Shown piece by piece: positions 38,303 to 48,268 of a stretch of 64,000 bases of DNA (its first letter is position 1; each line of letters opens with the position of its first letter). This DNA comes from Spirosoma telluris. Its GTDB lineage: Bacteria; Bacteroidota; Bacteroidia; Cytophagales; Spirosomataceae. Position numbers and translations under genes: made by a program. The stretch lies in assembly GCA_003259005.1 (NCBI GenBank), contig QLII01000001.1:1364001-1428000 (forward strand), given 5' to 3'. A model generated the notes under the pieces. It was not told the DNA's origin, ran no database searches, and saw only the letters and a program-made list of their open reading frames with translations.

Positions 38303-39145
38303 ATGAAGTTACCCATCTTCCACCGATTTAGTCGCCTTACCCTAGCGTCCGTATGGGTTCTGGCACTGTTGATGGCGGTTTGTAGCGAAGGGTACGGGCA
38401 GGGGGCTGTGCCTCCCAAAAGTGTGTCTCAACCAGCAGCCATTTCTCAACCGATGGCTTCATCGGCAGCGGCTGGCCCAGTCGATACCCTAACGTTTGAT
38501 TTCAATCAGGACATTTCGGTTCAGCTCATCTCCTTCGATGAGATGTATAAAATAGCTCTGGCCTATTCGCCAGCCGTTAAATTCGAAGGAGCCCTGGCAA
38601 CGGCCCAACAAGCAGCTTACCAGCTTTCTAAAATGCAGATCCTGCAAAATGTTGGTGGATTTGCGAACTACTCAATGGGGAATCAGGCCATTCTATCAAC
38701 GGGTACGAATGCCAACGATCAGTTAGGGCAGATTTCGAACGGCTATCGGGCAGGTGTCAATTTGTCCTTTAGCATTCACGATTTATTCGCCCGCCCTCAG
38801 CAGATAAAGCTAGCCAAGGCTACTTTTGACGCCAATGCGGAACGCAAGCGATCGGCTGAAATTCAGCTAAAACGGGATCTGTTTAATCTGTATCAGGACT
38901 TACTCCTCTCGCAACGGGTCCTCCAGATTCGCCTGCGGGATGATCAGTCCTCTCTGGCGGCCTACCGAATAGCGGAGGTCGAAATGCAAAAGGGGAAAAT
39001 AACCCCTGAAGCAGCTGCCTTCAACAGCAATCGCTATGCCGAAACCCGCTCGACGGTAGAACAGGCCAAGACCCAGTTCATCAAAAATATTTATGCACTC
39101 GAACTCTTTGTTGGAGTGCCTATTCGTCAACTGAAACGCATATAG
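38303..39145 (+). CDS. TolC-like outer membrane efflux protein, short form
   Basis: About 280 residues with a signal peptide (MKLPIFHRFSRLTLASVWVLALLMAVCSEGYGQ shortened here; start chosen at 38303 although an ATG at 38276 exists). The body reads as an OEP half: LISFDEMYKIALAYSPAVKFEGALATAQQAAYQL, VNLSFSIHDLFARPQQIKLAKA and long helices ending ALELFVGVPIRQL. Typical TolC proteins have two OEP repeats (about 420-480 residues); here only one is present. Between a glycosyltransferase and the co-polymerase gene, so it may form the outer-membrane part of the export path. No Wza/SLBB gene is in the window. Confidence 0.75.
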   Translation: MKLPIFHRFSRLTLASVWVLALLMAVCSEGYGQGAVPPKSVSQPAAISQPMASSAAAGPVDTLTFDFNQDISVQLISFDEMYKIALAYSPAVKFEGALATAQQAAYQLSKMQILQNVGGFANYSMGNQAILSTGTNANDQLGQISNGYRAGVNLSFSIHDLFARPQQIKLAKATFDANAERKRSAEIQLKRDLFNLYQDLLLSQRVLQIRLRDDQSSLAAYRIAEVEMQKGKITPEAAAFNSNRYAETRSTVEQAKTQFIKNIYALELFVGVPIRQLKRI

Positions 39146-39149
39146 CCCT

Positions 39150-41367
39150 ATGACTTTCCACGAATTTGGGCGGCTCCTGAAGCGGCATCTTATCTGGTTT
39201 ATTGTATTCCCCTGCCTGGGGGCCGGAGCGATCTATTATTTCATGCGCGATGAGGTCAAGGTATACAAGACCAAAGCAACGCTATACACGGGCTTTACGT
39301 CTGGCTACTCGCTGCGTTCGGCCGAAGAGAACTTCCATGTCGATTACTCGGGGGTCAGCAATGCGTTTGATAACGTGCTGACCACGCTCAATTCGAACCA
39401 GACACTGTATGAGGTTGGGGTGCGCTTATTAACTCAGCATCTGTACCTAAAAAAACCAGCCGAACGCGAACTGTCGGTAACCAGTTTTCAGAAACTCCAG
39501 CAGGCAATTCCAGCCAGTTTGCGCCAGACCCTGATTAGCTCCGGTATTCCCGACTCTACTCGTGCCCAGATTAATCGGATGGCCCAAAGCCCGACCGATA
39601 ATCCTATCCGAAAATTGCTGTTTGGCGGGACAGATTATTCGGCAGATGTCATTGGCAAGAAACTAAAATCCTCCCGGCGCGGAGGAAGCGATATGCTGGA
39701 TCTGGATTACGAAGCAGAAGATCCAGCCATTGCCCAGCAAACACTGAATCTGGCGATTATCGAACTGAACGAACGCTATTCGTCACTGAAACGAAGTGAG
39801 ACGACTCCGGTTGTTAACTATTACGAAGAAAATGCCAAGGCTGCCAAGAAACGCCTGGATCAAGCCGAAGCCAAACTGAAAGCCTTCAACGTACAGCATG
39901 ATGTGCTCAACTTTGAAGATGAGCTAAAAACCCGCTCAACGACCCGCGACGCGCTGGTTTCTGAATACAATGAAGAGGTTATGCGGAGCAAAGCAGCCAA
40001 AGCGGCCCGTGATGCGCTGGGCCAACGCATGACCCAGGGAGGCACTCTCCTGAAAATCAATACGCAGCTAACCGACAAACAAGCTGAATTGACCGCGGCC
40101 GAATCGCAGTTGATTAATGCCCGCGCCAATAATCAGCCCCAGTCGGTGCTCGACCAGCATCAGGCTAAAGTCAATCAGGTCTCTTCGGAGTTGAAACAGA
40201 TTGCCCAGAACTATTTTGCGGCCGATAACTCCGCCGAGTCGATCCCGAAATTAACCCTGATCAATGGCTGGCTGGACAAGGTTCTCGCCTATGAAGAGTC
40301 GGCGGCACGGCTGGATATTGTGAAAAAACGCATGGATGATTATTTGGTTGAATCAGCCAAATTCCCGCCACTGGAATCTGAACAACGGCAGTTGACCCGC
40401 GACATGGACGTTGCCGAGAAAGAATACATGACGCTGGTTCAGTCACTCAATCAGGCGACAACCCATCGGCAGGACATTTCCATCGATGGCAGCTTATCTG
40501 TTCTGGACCCGCCTGTATTTTCATTGACGCCCCAGCCACCCAAGCGCTGGTTGTTTATGGCGATTGGTGCCGGTGCCGGTTTGGTCATTGCCTTATTACT
40601 AGCGGCCTTTCGTACCCTGGCCGACAAACGGGTTAACTCAACAGAACAGGCCGAACAACGCATTGGCAGTCCTATTACGGCCTTATTCCCGACCGTTAAA
40701 AAGTTTGCAATTAATTTACGTGCCAGCCGGGCGGCTACCAGCATGTTTGAGCAGGTAGCGAATGCGATTAACATCGCCATAGAGCAGCGAAGTACCCCTC
40801 CTATCCGCCCGTAATAACCCTCTTCAGCACGCGCGGTAAACAGGGAAAAACCTGGCTCGCTCACGGCCTGGCCAGGCTGTTTGCGGAATCGGGGGAACAA
40901 ATTGCTTATTACTACCCCGCCTTGAGGCTTCCGATCAGCCCTTCGAGCAGGAAGGAATTTATTTCTACCCCTACGAGATCCACAAGAATTTCAGGAACAT
41001 ACGGGAGCCAGAGGATTTGTTGTCGAACGAGAGCACCCTACCTGACACGGTTTTCAATAAAATCATTCTGGAACTTCCTCCGCTCGTGAGCAGCCCGATT
41101 CCTATGCATTTGGTGAGTCGTAGCGCCGTATCCATACTGATCCTGACCCTGCATACCCTCTGGGGCCGACGCGATAAGCAGTTGTATGCGCAATATCTCA
41201 AGACGGCGAAACAGCAGGTGCTGGTCGCCCTGAACAAGGTGGAAGATAGTAACACCGATGCGCCAAGTCTGAACGATATGGAGCAGGGCCTAATTCGGGA
41301 AAGCCCCTACAATGCGCCAACGGCAGCCTCCCGTTCCACCAAAAAAGAGAAGGCACTTAACCGATAG
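39150..41367 (+). CDS. Wzc-like polysaccharide co-polymerase with degenerate kinase domain (frameshifted twice)
   Basis: About 740 residues. N-terminal membrane helix (LIWFIVFPCLGAGAIYYFMR), a long periplasmic coiled-coil Wzz/GNVR part (TTRDALVSEYNEEV ... LESEQRQLTRDMDVAEKEYMTL), a second helix (WLFMAIGAGAGLVIALLL) and a cytosolic P-loop-like part. Breaks at 40795-40798 and 40915-40918, each one C, join STPSYPPVITLFSTRGKQGKTW. The Walker A (TRGKQGKT) is off-consensus, the Walker A' Asp is Glu-like (IILELPP) and no Tyr-rich tail exists, so it may regulate chain length without classical BY-kinase activity. Confidence 0.8.
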
Positions 41368-41372
41368 TCAAC

Positions 41373-42808
41373 ATGAGTACAAAGCAACAGGCAATTAGCG
41401 GTGGCAAGTGGATGAGCCTATCAACGGCTTTATCCACCCTGTTGCAGTTTGGACAGGTAGCGGTGCTGGCCCGCCTGCTGGAACCGTCCGTTTTCGGGAT
41501 TGTCAGCGTGAGTACGCTTTTGATTGCCTTCTTCAGCATTTTTGCCAATCTGGGCTTTTCGAACTCCATCATTTACAAGCAGGAAGAAGATCAGCAGGTG
41601 CTCTCCACGATCTATCTGCTGAACCTGGCACTGGGTTTAGTCGTCGGCATTTTGGTCTTCTTTAGCTGGCCGCTGGTGGTGGCTTATTATAAGGAGCCCC
41701 GCCTGGAGCCGGTTATCAAATTGTCGTCCCTTTATTTTATTATCGTTTACGTTGGGCAGATTTATTTATTCCTGCTTCAGAAAGAATTACGGTTCAAGCA
41801 GGTAGCCACCATCGACATGGCGGGCACACTTATTGGTAGCGGCACGACCATCGGACTTGCTTATTTGGGTTTCGCCGAATTAGCCCTTATTTATGGCCAG
41901 TTAGCTCAGCAAACGATCAAATCGGTACTCCAGTTGGTCTACGGAGGTCGCTTGTTTACCCCTACATTAACCTTTGACCTGAACCTGATTAAAGATCACC
42001 TGCGGTTCGGGCTCTACAATGTAGGCGACGGGATTGTTGGGTTTATTCAGGCGAACTCCGATAATATTCTGGTTGGGGTATGCTGGGAGTGAAACAGCTA
42101 GGGTATTATACCCTGGCTTCTCAACTGGCAGTTTTTCCTATTTCCAAGCTCAGCCCAATCGTACTACAGGTGGCCTACCCCATCCTGGCGCGCCTGAAAG
42201 GAGACACCGATGAACTCAAAAAATCATATCTCTCTATTCTGGATTTACTGAGTTATGTAAATCTGCCCTTACTAGCAGGTTTGTTTATCACTGCCGACAG
42301 TGTGGTGCCACTTTTCTATGGCCCCGGCTGGGAGCCAACGGTTCAACTCATTCGTATTTTTGTTTTCGTCAGCATTTTCACATTCCTCAGCAATCCGCTC
42401 TTCACGCTTGCCTTTTCAAAAGGTAAACCGAAACTGCTGTTTGTCCTGAATGTTATCACGCTGTTCATCAAAGTGCCACTCGTTTATATACTTGCCCAAT
42501 ACGGGGGCGTCCTTGGAATTGCCACTGCGTTTATGCTGGCAACATTGGCCAATCTGATCCTGAATTTCCGAATTGTACATACGCTGATTGGCCCCTTTCT
42601 GGGTGAATTTGCGCTGTCCATTGCAAAGCCCATCCTGTTCTGCCTGATCATGATTGGTGCCATTGCACTTTACAAATCCTATGCTGATTCGATTAGTGTT
42701 GGCCATACGATTATACAAATTGTGCTGGGTGGACTGATTTATGTTGGCCTGACGCTTCGGTATAAATTTCCATTGGCAGAACTAAAAACGTTTGGAAAGG
42801 CGATGTAA
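41373..42808 (+). CDS. Polysaccharide flippase, Wzx/MOP family (frameshifted)
   Basis: About 478 residues and 12 or more membrane segments, starting SGGKWMSLSTALSTLLQFGQVAVLARLLEPSVFGI, typical of lipopolysaccharide flippases (MOP superfamily). The frame breaks at GGGG 42075-42078; one G gives NILVGGMLGVKQLGYYTLA. It moves lipid-linked repeat units across the inner membrane. Starts 5 bp after the co-polymerase stop and ends the first uninterrupted run of the operon, followed by a 186-bp gap with a palindromic repeat. Confidence 0.92.
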
Positions 42809-42817
42809 CTCAAGTCA

Positions 42818-42976
42818 GTTTGTAGTCTGAGGTTTGAGGTTCGTAGTTGGTGTTTATGCCGTATTATTTAACAAAAACAAATTGATTATGTCCCTGAGTC
42901 TTACGTTTACCAGATAGCCAAAACCGCCAAAATTGTATAGGCAAAAACCTTGAACTACAAACTTCGAACGTCAAAC
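42818..42976. repeat. GTTTGAAGTTCGTAG-type palindromic repeat
   Basis: GTTTGTAGTCTGAGGTTTGAGG plus TTCGTAGTTGG on the left and TTGAACTACAAACTTCGAACG plus TCAAAC on the right. The arms are inverse and each is made of repeated GTTTGAR/GTTYGTAG words. It fills the gap between the flippase and the next gene. Confidence 0.5.
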
Positions 42977-42994
42977 TTTACCATTAACTAACCC

Positions 42995-43950
42995 ATGCAA
43001 CGGCTTATTTTAAAATCACTGTATGTAGTAGCCTGGCTAAAGTACCCAAAGCTCCGTAGGGATCTGCGGTATTTTATTCGGGACAATTACTACTGCAAGC
43101 TGGTTCAGGGCCGCTATGTGATCCGCGATTACATCCTGAAGAAAAAATACAAAATCATTAGTTATCAGGGGGAATTTGATCAGGAGCTTCGCTATGTTAT
43201 CCCGTTTGCCTACTGGCATTATTTAAATGGCACACTCCAGAAAACCATTTCAGCCCAGAGCACTAAAGAATTTTACTTTTTTAGTCCTGATCATGAAGAA
43301 AGGTTCAAAAAGCGGGTCTGGACAGAGTCTTATGGGCACTATGATGTGCCAAATATGACGCACAGCAACTCCTACAGTTTTCAAAATTGGGCCCAGGTTC
43401 CATTCAAGGCTCATTATAAAAACGACATTTTTGTTTTCAACAAGCCGATACTGGTCATTGCCAACAAATACAATATCGAGTGGGACCAGCCGCCCATTAA
43501 CTTTCTGGATATCCCAACCCTCGACCGCATCATTCGTACCTACGCCAGTAAATACCAGATTATTTATAACCGGCCCTTACCCAGTCAAATCGTAGAGGAC
43601 AATAGCGAAACGATGTCCTTACATGAGCACAGCTGGCTTCGAAAAACGTACCCCGACGTGCTATTGATGGATGATCTGTTCGCTCGCTATCATCCCTCGG
43701 TGGTTAATAACTACAACCATTTGCAACTGATGGTCTATGCCAATTGTAGCCATTTCATATCCATGCACGGGGTACGGCTGCCTTGGCCAGTTGCTTTGGC
43801 GGCAAAAACATTATCCTGTCGAACCCAAATTGGGGGCACGAGCACGCCTTCAACGAATACGAAACCCTTTTCCCGAAACTGTCTGGGGCAACAATTTTGC
43901 ACGCCCGCGATCGGGATGAGATTTTCACCTTTCTGAGTAACCATTTCTGA
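42995..43950 (+). CDS. Putative glycosyltransferase-like protein of unknown family (frameshifted)
   Basis: About 319 residues, not recognised with confidence. The sequence starts MQRLILKSLYVVAWLKYPKL and ends with a block resembling the donor-binding end of some eukaryote-like glycosyltransferases: SHFISMHGGTAALASCFGG, IILSNPNWGHEHAFNEYE. The frame breaks at GGGG 43769-43772; one G joins MHG to GTAALASCFGG and moves the stop to 43950. Position between the flippase and a fucosyltransferase supports a role in polysaccharide assembly. Confidence 0.6.
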
Positions 43951-43989
43951 CACTTAAAACCAGTCAGGGTAAGTACAAGGATAGAATTG

Positions 43990-44098
43990 TTTAAAGTTTG
44001 ATTCTTATGGATTCTTTGGATTCTATTGACCCTAATAACTTGATTGTCAGACCAACAGAATCAACAAGATCAACAAGAATCAATAGAATCAAATTTGG
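43990..44098. repeat. GATTCT palindromic repeat, copy 3
   Basis: TTTGATTCTTATGGATTCTTTG and GATTCTATTG on the left; CAGAATCAACAAGATCAACA and AGAATCAATAGAATCAAA on the right, then TTTGGCCAAA. It lies directly upstream of the fucosyltransferase gene; a sister copy follows the end of the same four-gene block (48124-48245). Confidence 0.65.
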
Positions 44099-44131
44099 CC
44101 AAATAGCTATTTTTAAAAAAAGTTAATTACT

Positions 44132-45004
44132 ATGATTATCAGCAGAATAACCAGTGGATTAGGAAATCAGCTTTTTCAGTACGCGGTTGCTCGGCATCTT
44201 TCCCTGAAAAATAAAACGCCTTTGTATGCCGATCTGAGCTATTACTTACATCAATATGCAGATGATACGTCACGGGCATTTAAACTTGGCAATTTTTCCG
44301 CTCCCTACCATACCCTCCAGGAGTCGCCGGTTGAGTATGTTTCTAAATTCACAAAACTCTTGCCAAATCGTAGTTTGCGGCCTTTTTTTCTGTTTATAAA
44401 AGAAAAACAATTTCACTTTGATGAGCAGGTTCTCAAGTCTCATGCTGGCTGCGTGATTCTGGAAGGGTTCTGGCAATCGGAAGCCTATTTTCGCGAAAGT
44501 GCAGACGTCATCCGGCGCGATTTCCAGCTAAGCACGACGCCCAGCCCCGAATTCGATCAATACTTACAACAGATTCGAAATACGCCATCACCAGTTTCGA
44601 TCCACGTCCGTCGGGGCGATTATGTCAACCATCCTGAATTTAGTAAAACGTTCGGGTTTATTGGGCTCGACTATTATAAACGCGCAATCCAATATGTAAC
44701 AAAGGAAATTAAAAATCCCCATTTCTTCGTCTTCAGCGACGACAAGGATTGGGTTCGGGAAAATTTACCCCTGCCTACCGACAGCGTTTTTGTTCAGAAC
44801 ACCGGACCAACCGGCGACGTAGCCGATCTGGTGCTGATGAGTCATTGCCATCATCACATCATCGCCAATAGTTCATTCAGTTGGTGGGGAGCCTGGCTCA
44901 ACCCGAACCCGAACAAGCTGGTGATCACACCTAAGAACTGGTATAAGGATAAACCCGACTGGAATACCAAGGATTTGCTACCGCCAACCTGGTTATCACT
45001 CTAA
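44132..45004 (+). CDS. Alpha-1,2-fucosyltransferase (GT11)
   Basis: A 290-residue enzyme with the GT11 signatures: N-terminal ISRITSGLGNQLFQYAVARHL, the GDP-fucose motif SIHVRRGDYV (HxRRGDY), FFVFSDDKDWV and IANSSFSWWGAWLN near the end. It adds L-fucose in alpha-1,2 linkage to a galactose-like acceptor. No GDP-fucose synthesis genes are in the window. Slightly lower GC than the first part of the locus. Confidence 0.93.
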   Translation: MIISRITSGLGNQLFQYAVARHLSLKNKTPLYADLSYYLHQYADDTSRAFKLGNFSAPYHTLQESPVEYVSKFTKLLPNRSLRPFFLFIKEKQFHFDEQVLKSHAGCVILEGFWQSEAYFRESADVIRRDFQLSTTPSPEFDQYLQQIRNTPSPVSIHVRRGDYVNHPEFSKTFGFIGLDYYKRAIQYVTKEIKNPHFFVFSDDKDWVRENLPLPTDSVFVQNTGPTGDVADLVLMSHCHHHIIANSSFSWWGAWLNPNPNKLVITPKNWYKDKPDWNTKDLLPPTWLSL

Positions 45005-45035
45005 TCTGAGCGCTCTTTGCAACCACCCATTGACC

Positions 45036-46129
45036 ATGAATGTATTTATAGATCACCAGAAATTCAGCACGCAGAAGTACGGCGGTATCAGTCGCTACTT
45101 TGCCAACATCATTGAGGGCATCAAGCATACAGACAACATTACGTATCAGTTGGGTGTGCTTCATGCTAAAAATCATTACATCCAGAACGAGCCGATGGCC
45201 CTAAAAGGAGCACTCAGCGACCGTGTTCTGAATTTGAATGCCAGGCTTGATTATCTGGTGAATCAATATTACTGCGAACGGCTGCTGAAAAAGGGAATTT
45301 CGATGTCTTTCATCCAACCTACTATGACCCGTACTTTCTTAAACTCCTAAAAAAACCACTGGTCATTACGATTCATGATCTGACCTACGAGCGCCTGCCT
45401 GAGTATTTCTGGGCACAGGACCCACTCACTCAGCAAAAGCGACTCAATATTGAACGGGCTGATGCAATTATCGCCATCTCCCAGACTACCCGGAAAGATC
45501 TGCTCCATTTTTTTAATGTTGACCCAGCGAAAGTATCGACGATTTACCACGGCATTGATCTGGATACCCCTTTGCAATTCGAGCCGGTCGCTAACCTGCC
45601 CGAGCGATATGTGCTGTTTGTGGGCGACCGTAGCGGCTATAAGAATTTTTATCTGTTTATGAACGCTATCCATCCGCTCATGCTGGATATGCCTGACCTG
45701 AATGTTATCCTGACGGGAGGAGGTAATGTAGCTGTAGCGGATCAGGAATTCCTGCTACGGCTGGGACTTACCAATCGGGTACGGCACATTAACGCAACCG
45801 ACGAACAGCTCAATTTTCTATACCAAAACACCCAACTGTTTGTCTACCCTTCACTTTATGAAGGTTTTGGTTTACCAATCCTGGAAGCCTTCAAGGCCAA
45901 ATGTCCCATCTTACTCAGCGATACAGAGTGTTTCAAAGAGGTGGCCCAGGATGCGGCTGTTTATTTTAAGGCCACTGATCTCGATGATCTGACCAGCAAG
46001 CTATCCAGTACACTGGCAGATAGTGCGTTACGAGCACAATTAGTTGAACAGGGCACCAAACGACTGAAAAACTTTCCCCTTCAAAAGTCGATCGACCAAA
46101 CACTTGACGTATACAGGTCGATAGCCTGA
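45036..46129 (+). CDS. Glycosyltransferase family 4 (mannosyltransferase-like, frameshifted)
   Basis: About 365 residues, GT-B fold. Start MNVFIDHQKFSTQKYGGISRYF, then after the break at GGG 45293-45295 (one G short, giving KGNFDVFHPTYYDPYF) the motifs VITIHDLTYERLP, AIIAISQTTRKDLL, YHGID, FVGDRSGYKNF and the donor motif VYPSLYEGFGLPILEAFKAKCPILLSD (E-x7-E in EGFGLPILE). Common in capsule and exopolysaccharide loci; GDP-mannose is the usual donor in the relatives, but this is not proven here. Confidence 0.92.
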
Positions 46130-46157
46130 CAGGGAGATACCGTAAACGCTTACTACT

Positions 46158-47237
46158 ATGAGATTCCGAGCGGTTGACACATTCAGAGGCATGGCAGCTA
46201 TTATGGTTATCCTCTTCCATTTGCAACACCTGACGGTATTGTCTGGCATCGCATTTATAGCAAAGAGCGACATTTTTGTTGACTTCTTTTTTGTGTTATC
46301 TGGCTTTGTTATCACTTATAGTAATTACGATAAAATAACGAATCTGCAGAGTATCAAACCGTTTGCCATCAAGCGATTCAAGCGGCTGTATCCACTCCAC
46401 CTGTTTACATTACTGCTCGTACTTATGTTCGAACTTTTCCGCTACGGAGTTGATCATTACATCGTTAAACTCTCAAACCCAGTATTTGCAGAAGACAAAT
46501 CATTTTTGTCGTTTCTAGCTAATCTTACTCTCACCCAGTCGCTGAATTTGTTTGATCGAATCACCTGGAATGGCCCTAGCTGGAGCATCAGTGTCGAGTT
46601 TTATACATATCTGATCTGGGCGTTTTGTCTGGTACTTTTCCGCAAGAATTTGCTGATCATTTGTGGACTTTGTTTTAGTCTGATAGCCTGGTTCATTATC
46701 CGCCATAACGGGAATATTATTTATAACTACGACTACGGCATTGTTCGATGCCTGTATAGTTTTCTGGTCGGCATGTTAACGTATCGGCTGAGTCGTCAGT
46801 TGTCACCGACAGGCAACTTTTTAGCTATTTCAGTGTCCGAAGTTCTATTGCTTGGGCTGACGATGTATTCGGTTAGTGTGTTTACCCACTCAGAAAGCTG
46901 GTTAATGCCCTTTCTGTTTGCGCTGGTCATTCTTGTTTTTTCCCGCGAAAAAGGAGCTATCTCCAAAATTTTAGCCGCTGATCGTTTTGAATTTCTGGGC
47001 AAGCTCTCCTACTCTTATTACCTCAATCATATGATTGTACTGAATGTTATGGATCTACTGCTGTTTAAAATCATCAAGCTCCCTGCATCAATGTTGGGTG
47101 AATCATTGTATATCCTGGTATGTCTGGGTTGTGTTCATCTGCTGTCAGTCTTTACCTATCGGCATATTGAGCTACTTCTCCAGTCGCCTTCATCTACTCG
47201 ATCTGTCAAGTCTGTTGCGGAGGCAACTGCTTTTTAA
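46158..47237 (+). CDS. Acyltransferase family 3 (OafA/YrhL-like) membrane protein
   Basis: A 359-residue integral membrane protein. N-terminal RFRAVDTFRGMAAIMVILFHL, with the conserved His after the RG motif, VDFFFVLSGFVI, FAIKRFKRLYP, and about ten hydrophobic segments. This family O-acetylates sugars of surface polysaccharides using cytosolic acyl-CoA. It starts 28 bp after the glycosyltransferase and sits mid-block, so it probably decorates the repeat unit. Confidence 0.92.
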   Translation: MRFRAVDTFRGMAAIMVILFHLQHLTVLSGIAFIAKSDIFVDFFFVLSGFVITYSNYDKITNLQSIKPFAIKRFKRLYPLHLFTLLLVLMFELFRYGVDHYIVKLSNPVFAEDKSFLSFLANLTLTQSLNLFDRITWNGPSWSISVEFYTYLIWAFCLVLFRKNLLIICGLCFSLIAWFIIRHNGNIIYNYDYGIVRCLYSFLVGMLTYRLSRQLSPTGNFLAISVSEVLLLGLTMYSVSVFTHSESWLMPFLFALVILVFSREKGAISKILAADRFEFLGKLSYSYYLNHMIVLNVMDLLLFKIIKLPASMLGESLYILVCLGCVHLLSVFTYRHIELLLQSPSSTRSVKSVAEATAF

Positions 47238-47259
47238 TATAACTCATTAGCTACCTACC

Positions 47260-48120
47260 ATGAACATTCTGAAAGCACCTGACTGGGTTAACCAATTTAA
47301 TTTTCCCTACACATCGGTTGATGCGATACCAGATTCAGTTTTTGACGGCATAAACCATGATCTGGAAGCACTTCAACATCCTGAACCACTGGTTAGTATT
47401 GTTATTCCGGCCTGGAACGAAGAAGTCAATGTTCTCCGCAGCATTGCGTCCCTATCCAAATTAAAAACTGCTTATCCAGTAGAAATTCTGGTTGTCAATA
47501 ACAATTCTACCGATCAGACGCAGAAAACCCTGGATAAGCTTCGGGTTCGTAGTGCCTTTCAGCCCATTCAGGGCTGGGGACCTGCCCGGCAAATGGGTCT
47601 GGAACAGGCTCGGGGCAAGTACCTACTCACGGCTGACTCGGACTGTCTGTATCCACCCGACTGGGTCGATGAGTTAATGGCGGTATTACAGCAACCTGGG
47701 GTTGCCTGCGTTTATGGCCGTTACTCATTTATTCCATCACCGGGATTTCCTCGCTGGAAACTCGCCATGCTCGAAATGATGAAAGATAGCATTGCCGAAT
47801 TAAGGCACTTGAAACGTCCACATCTGAATGCCTTCGGAATGAGCCTTGGCTATATCCGGGACTATGCCTTACAAATAGGGTATGTCATGCACAAAATTCG
47901 GGGTGAAGATGGGCGTATGTGCTTTGACCTGATGAAGTATGGTACGATTAAACAGGTAAAGTCAGATAAATCACGTGTCTGGACAGGCACTCGTACGCTT
48001 GAGAAAGATGGTAGTTTTTCGCGAACCGTATGGCTAAAAATTGGGATCGAACTACGCCGTTTGGGGAAAATGTTCGTTTCACAACAACCGCATGATACCA
48101 AAACATCAGTCAATAATTAA
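47260..48120 (+). CDS. Glycosyltransferase family 2
   Basis: A 286-residue GT2 enzyme with VSIVIPAWNEEVNVLRSIAS, ILVVNNNSTDQTQ, GPARQMGLEQARGKYLLTADSDCLYPPDWV (DxD as DSD). A Trp/Arg-rich C-terminus follows. The substrate is not inferable. Starts 22 bp after the acyltransferase; last gene of the block bracketed by the GATTCT repeats. Confidence 0.9.
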   Translation: MNILKAPDWVNQFNFPYTSVDAIPDSVFDGINHDLEALQHPEPLVSIVIPAWNEEVNVLRSIASLSKLKTAYPVEILVVNNNSTDQTQKTLDKLRVRSAFQPIQGWGPARQMGLEQARGKYLLTADSDCLYPPDWVDELMAVLQQPGVACVYGRYSFIPSPGFPRWKLAMLEMMKDSIAELRHLKRPHLNAFGMSLGYIRDYALQIGYVMHKIRGEDGRMCFDLMKYGTIKQVKSDKSRVWTGTRTLEKDGSFSRTVWLKIGIELRRLGKMFVSQQPHDTKTSVNN

Positions 48121-48123
48121 TGA

Positions 48124-48245
48124 GGTTGTAGATTTTTGAGATTCTGTTGACTCTTTGGATTCTCTCACCTAACAAGGAAAGGTCTTTGGCTCTAGAATCC
48201 AAAGAATCACAGAATCATAGAATCCACAGTATCAATAGAATCAAA
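48124..48245. repeat. GATTCT palindromic repeat, copy 4
   Basis: GAGATTCTGTTGACTCTTTGG and ATTCTCTCACC on the left; AGAATCCAAAGAATCACAGA and ATCATAGAATCCACAG plus ATCAATAGAATCAAAC on the right. It sits in the gap between the GT2 gene and the type IX-secreted protein gene. Confidence 0.65.
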
Positions 48246-48268
48246 CTCTGTTACAGTGTTCGCCCATT

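Noticed and set aside
39150-41367. Calling this gene a tyrosine autokinase
   Set aside because: The P-loop and Walker A' residues are off-consensus and the tail lacks a Tyr cluster, so only 'Wzc-like' is used.
43990-48245. GATTCT arrays as a CRISPR
   Set aside because: The words are degenerate, arranged as inverted arms and lack regular spacers or cas genes.
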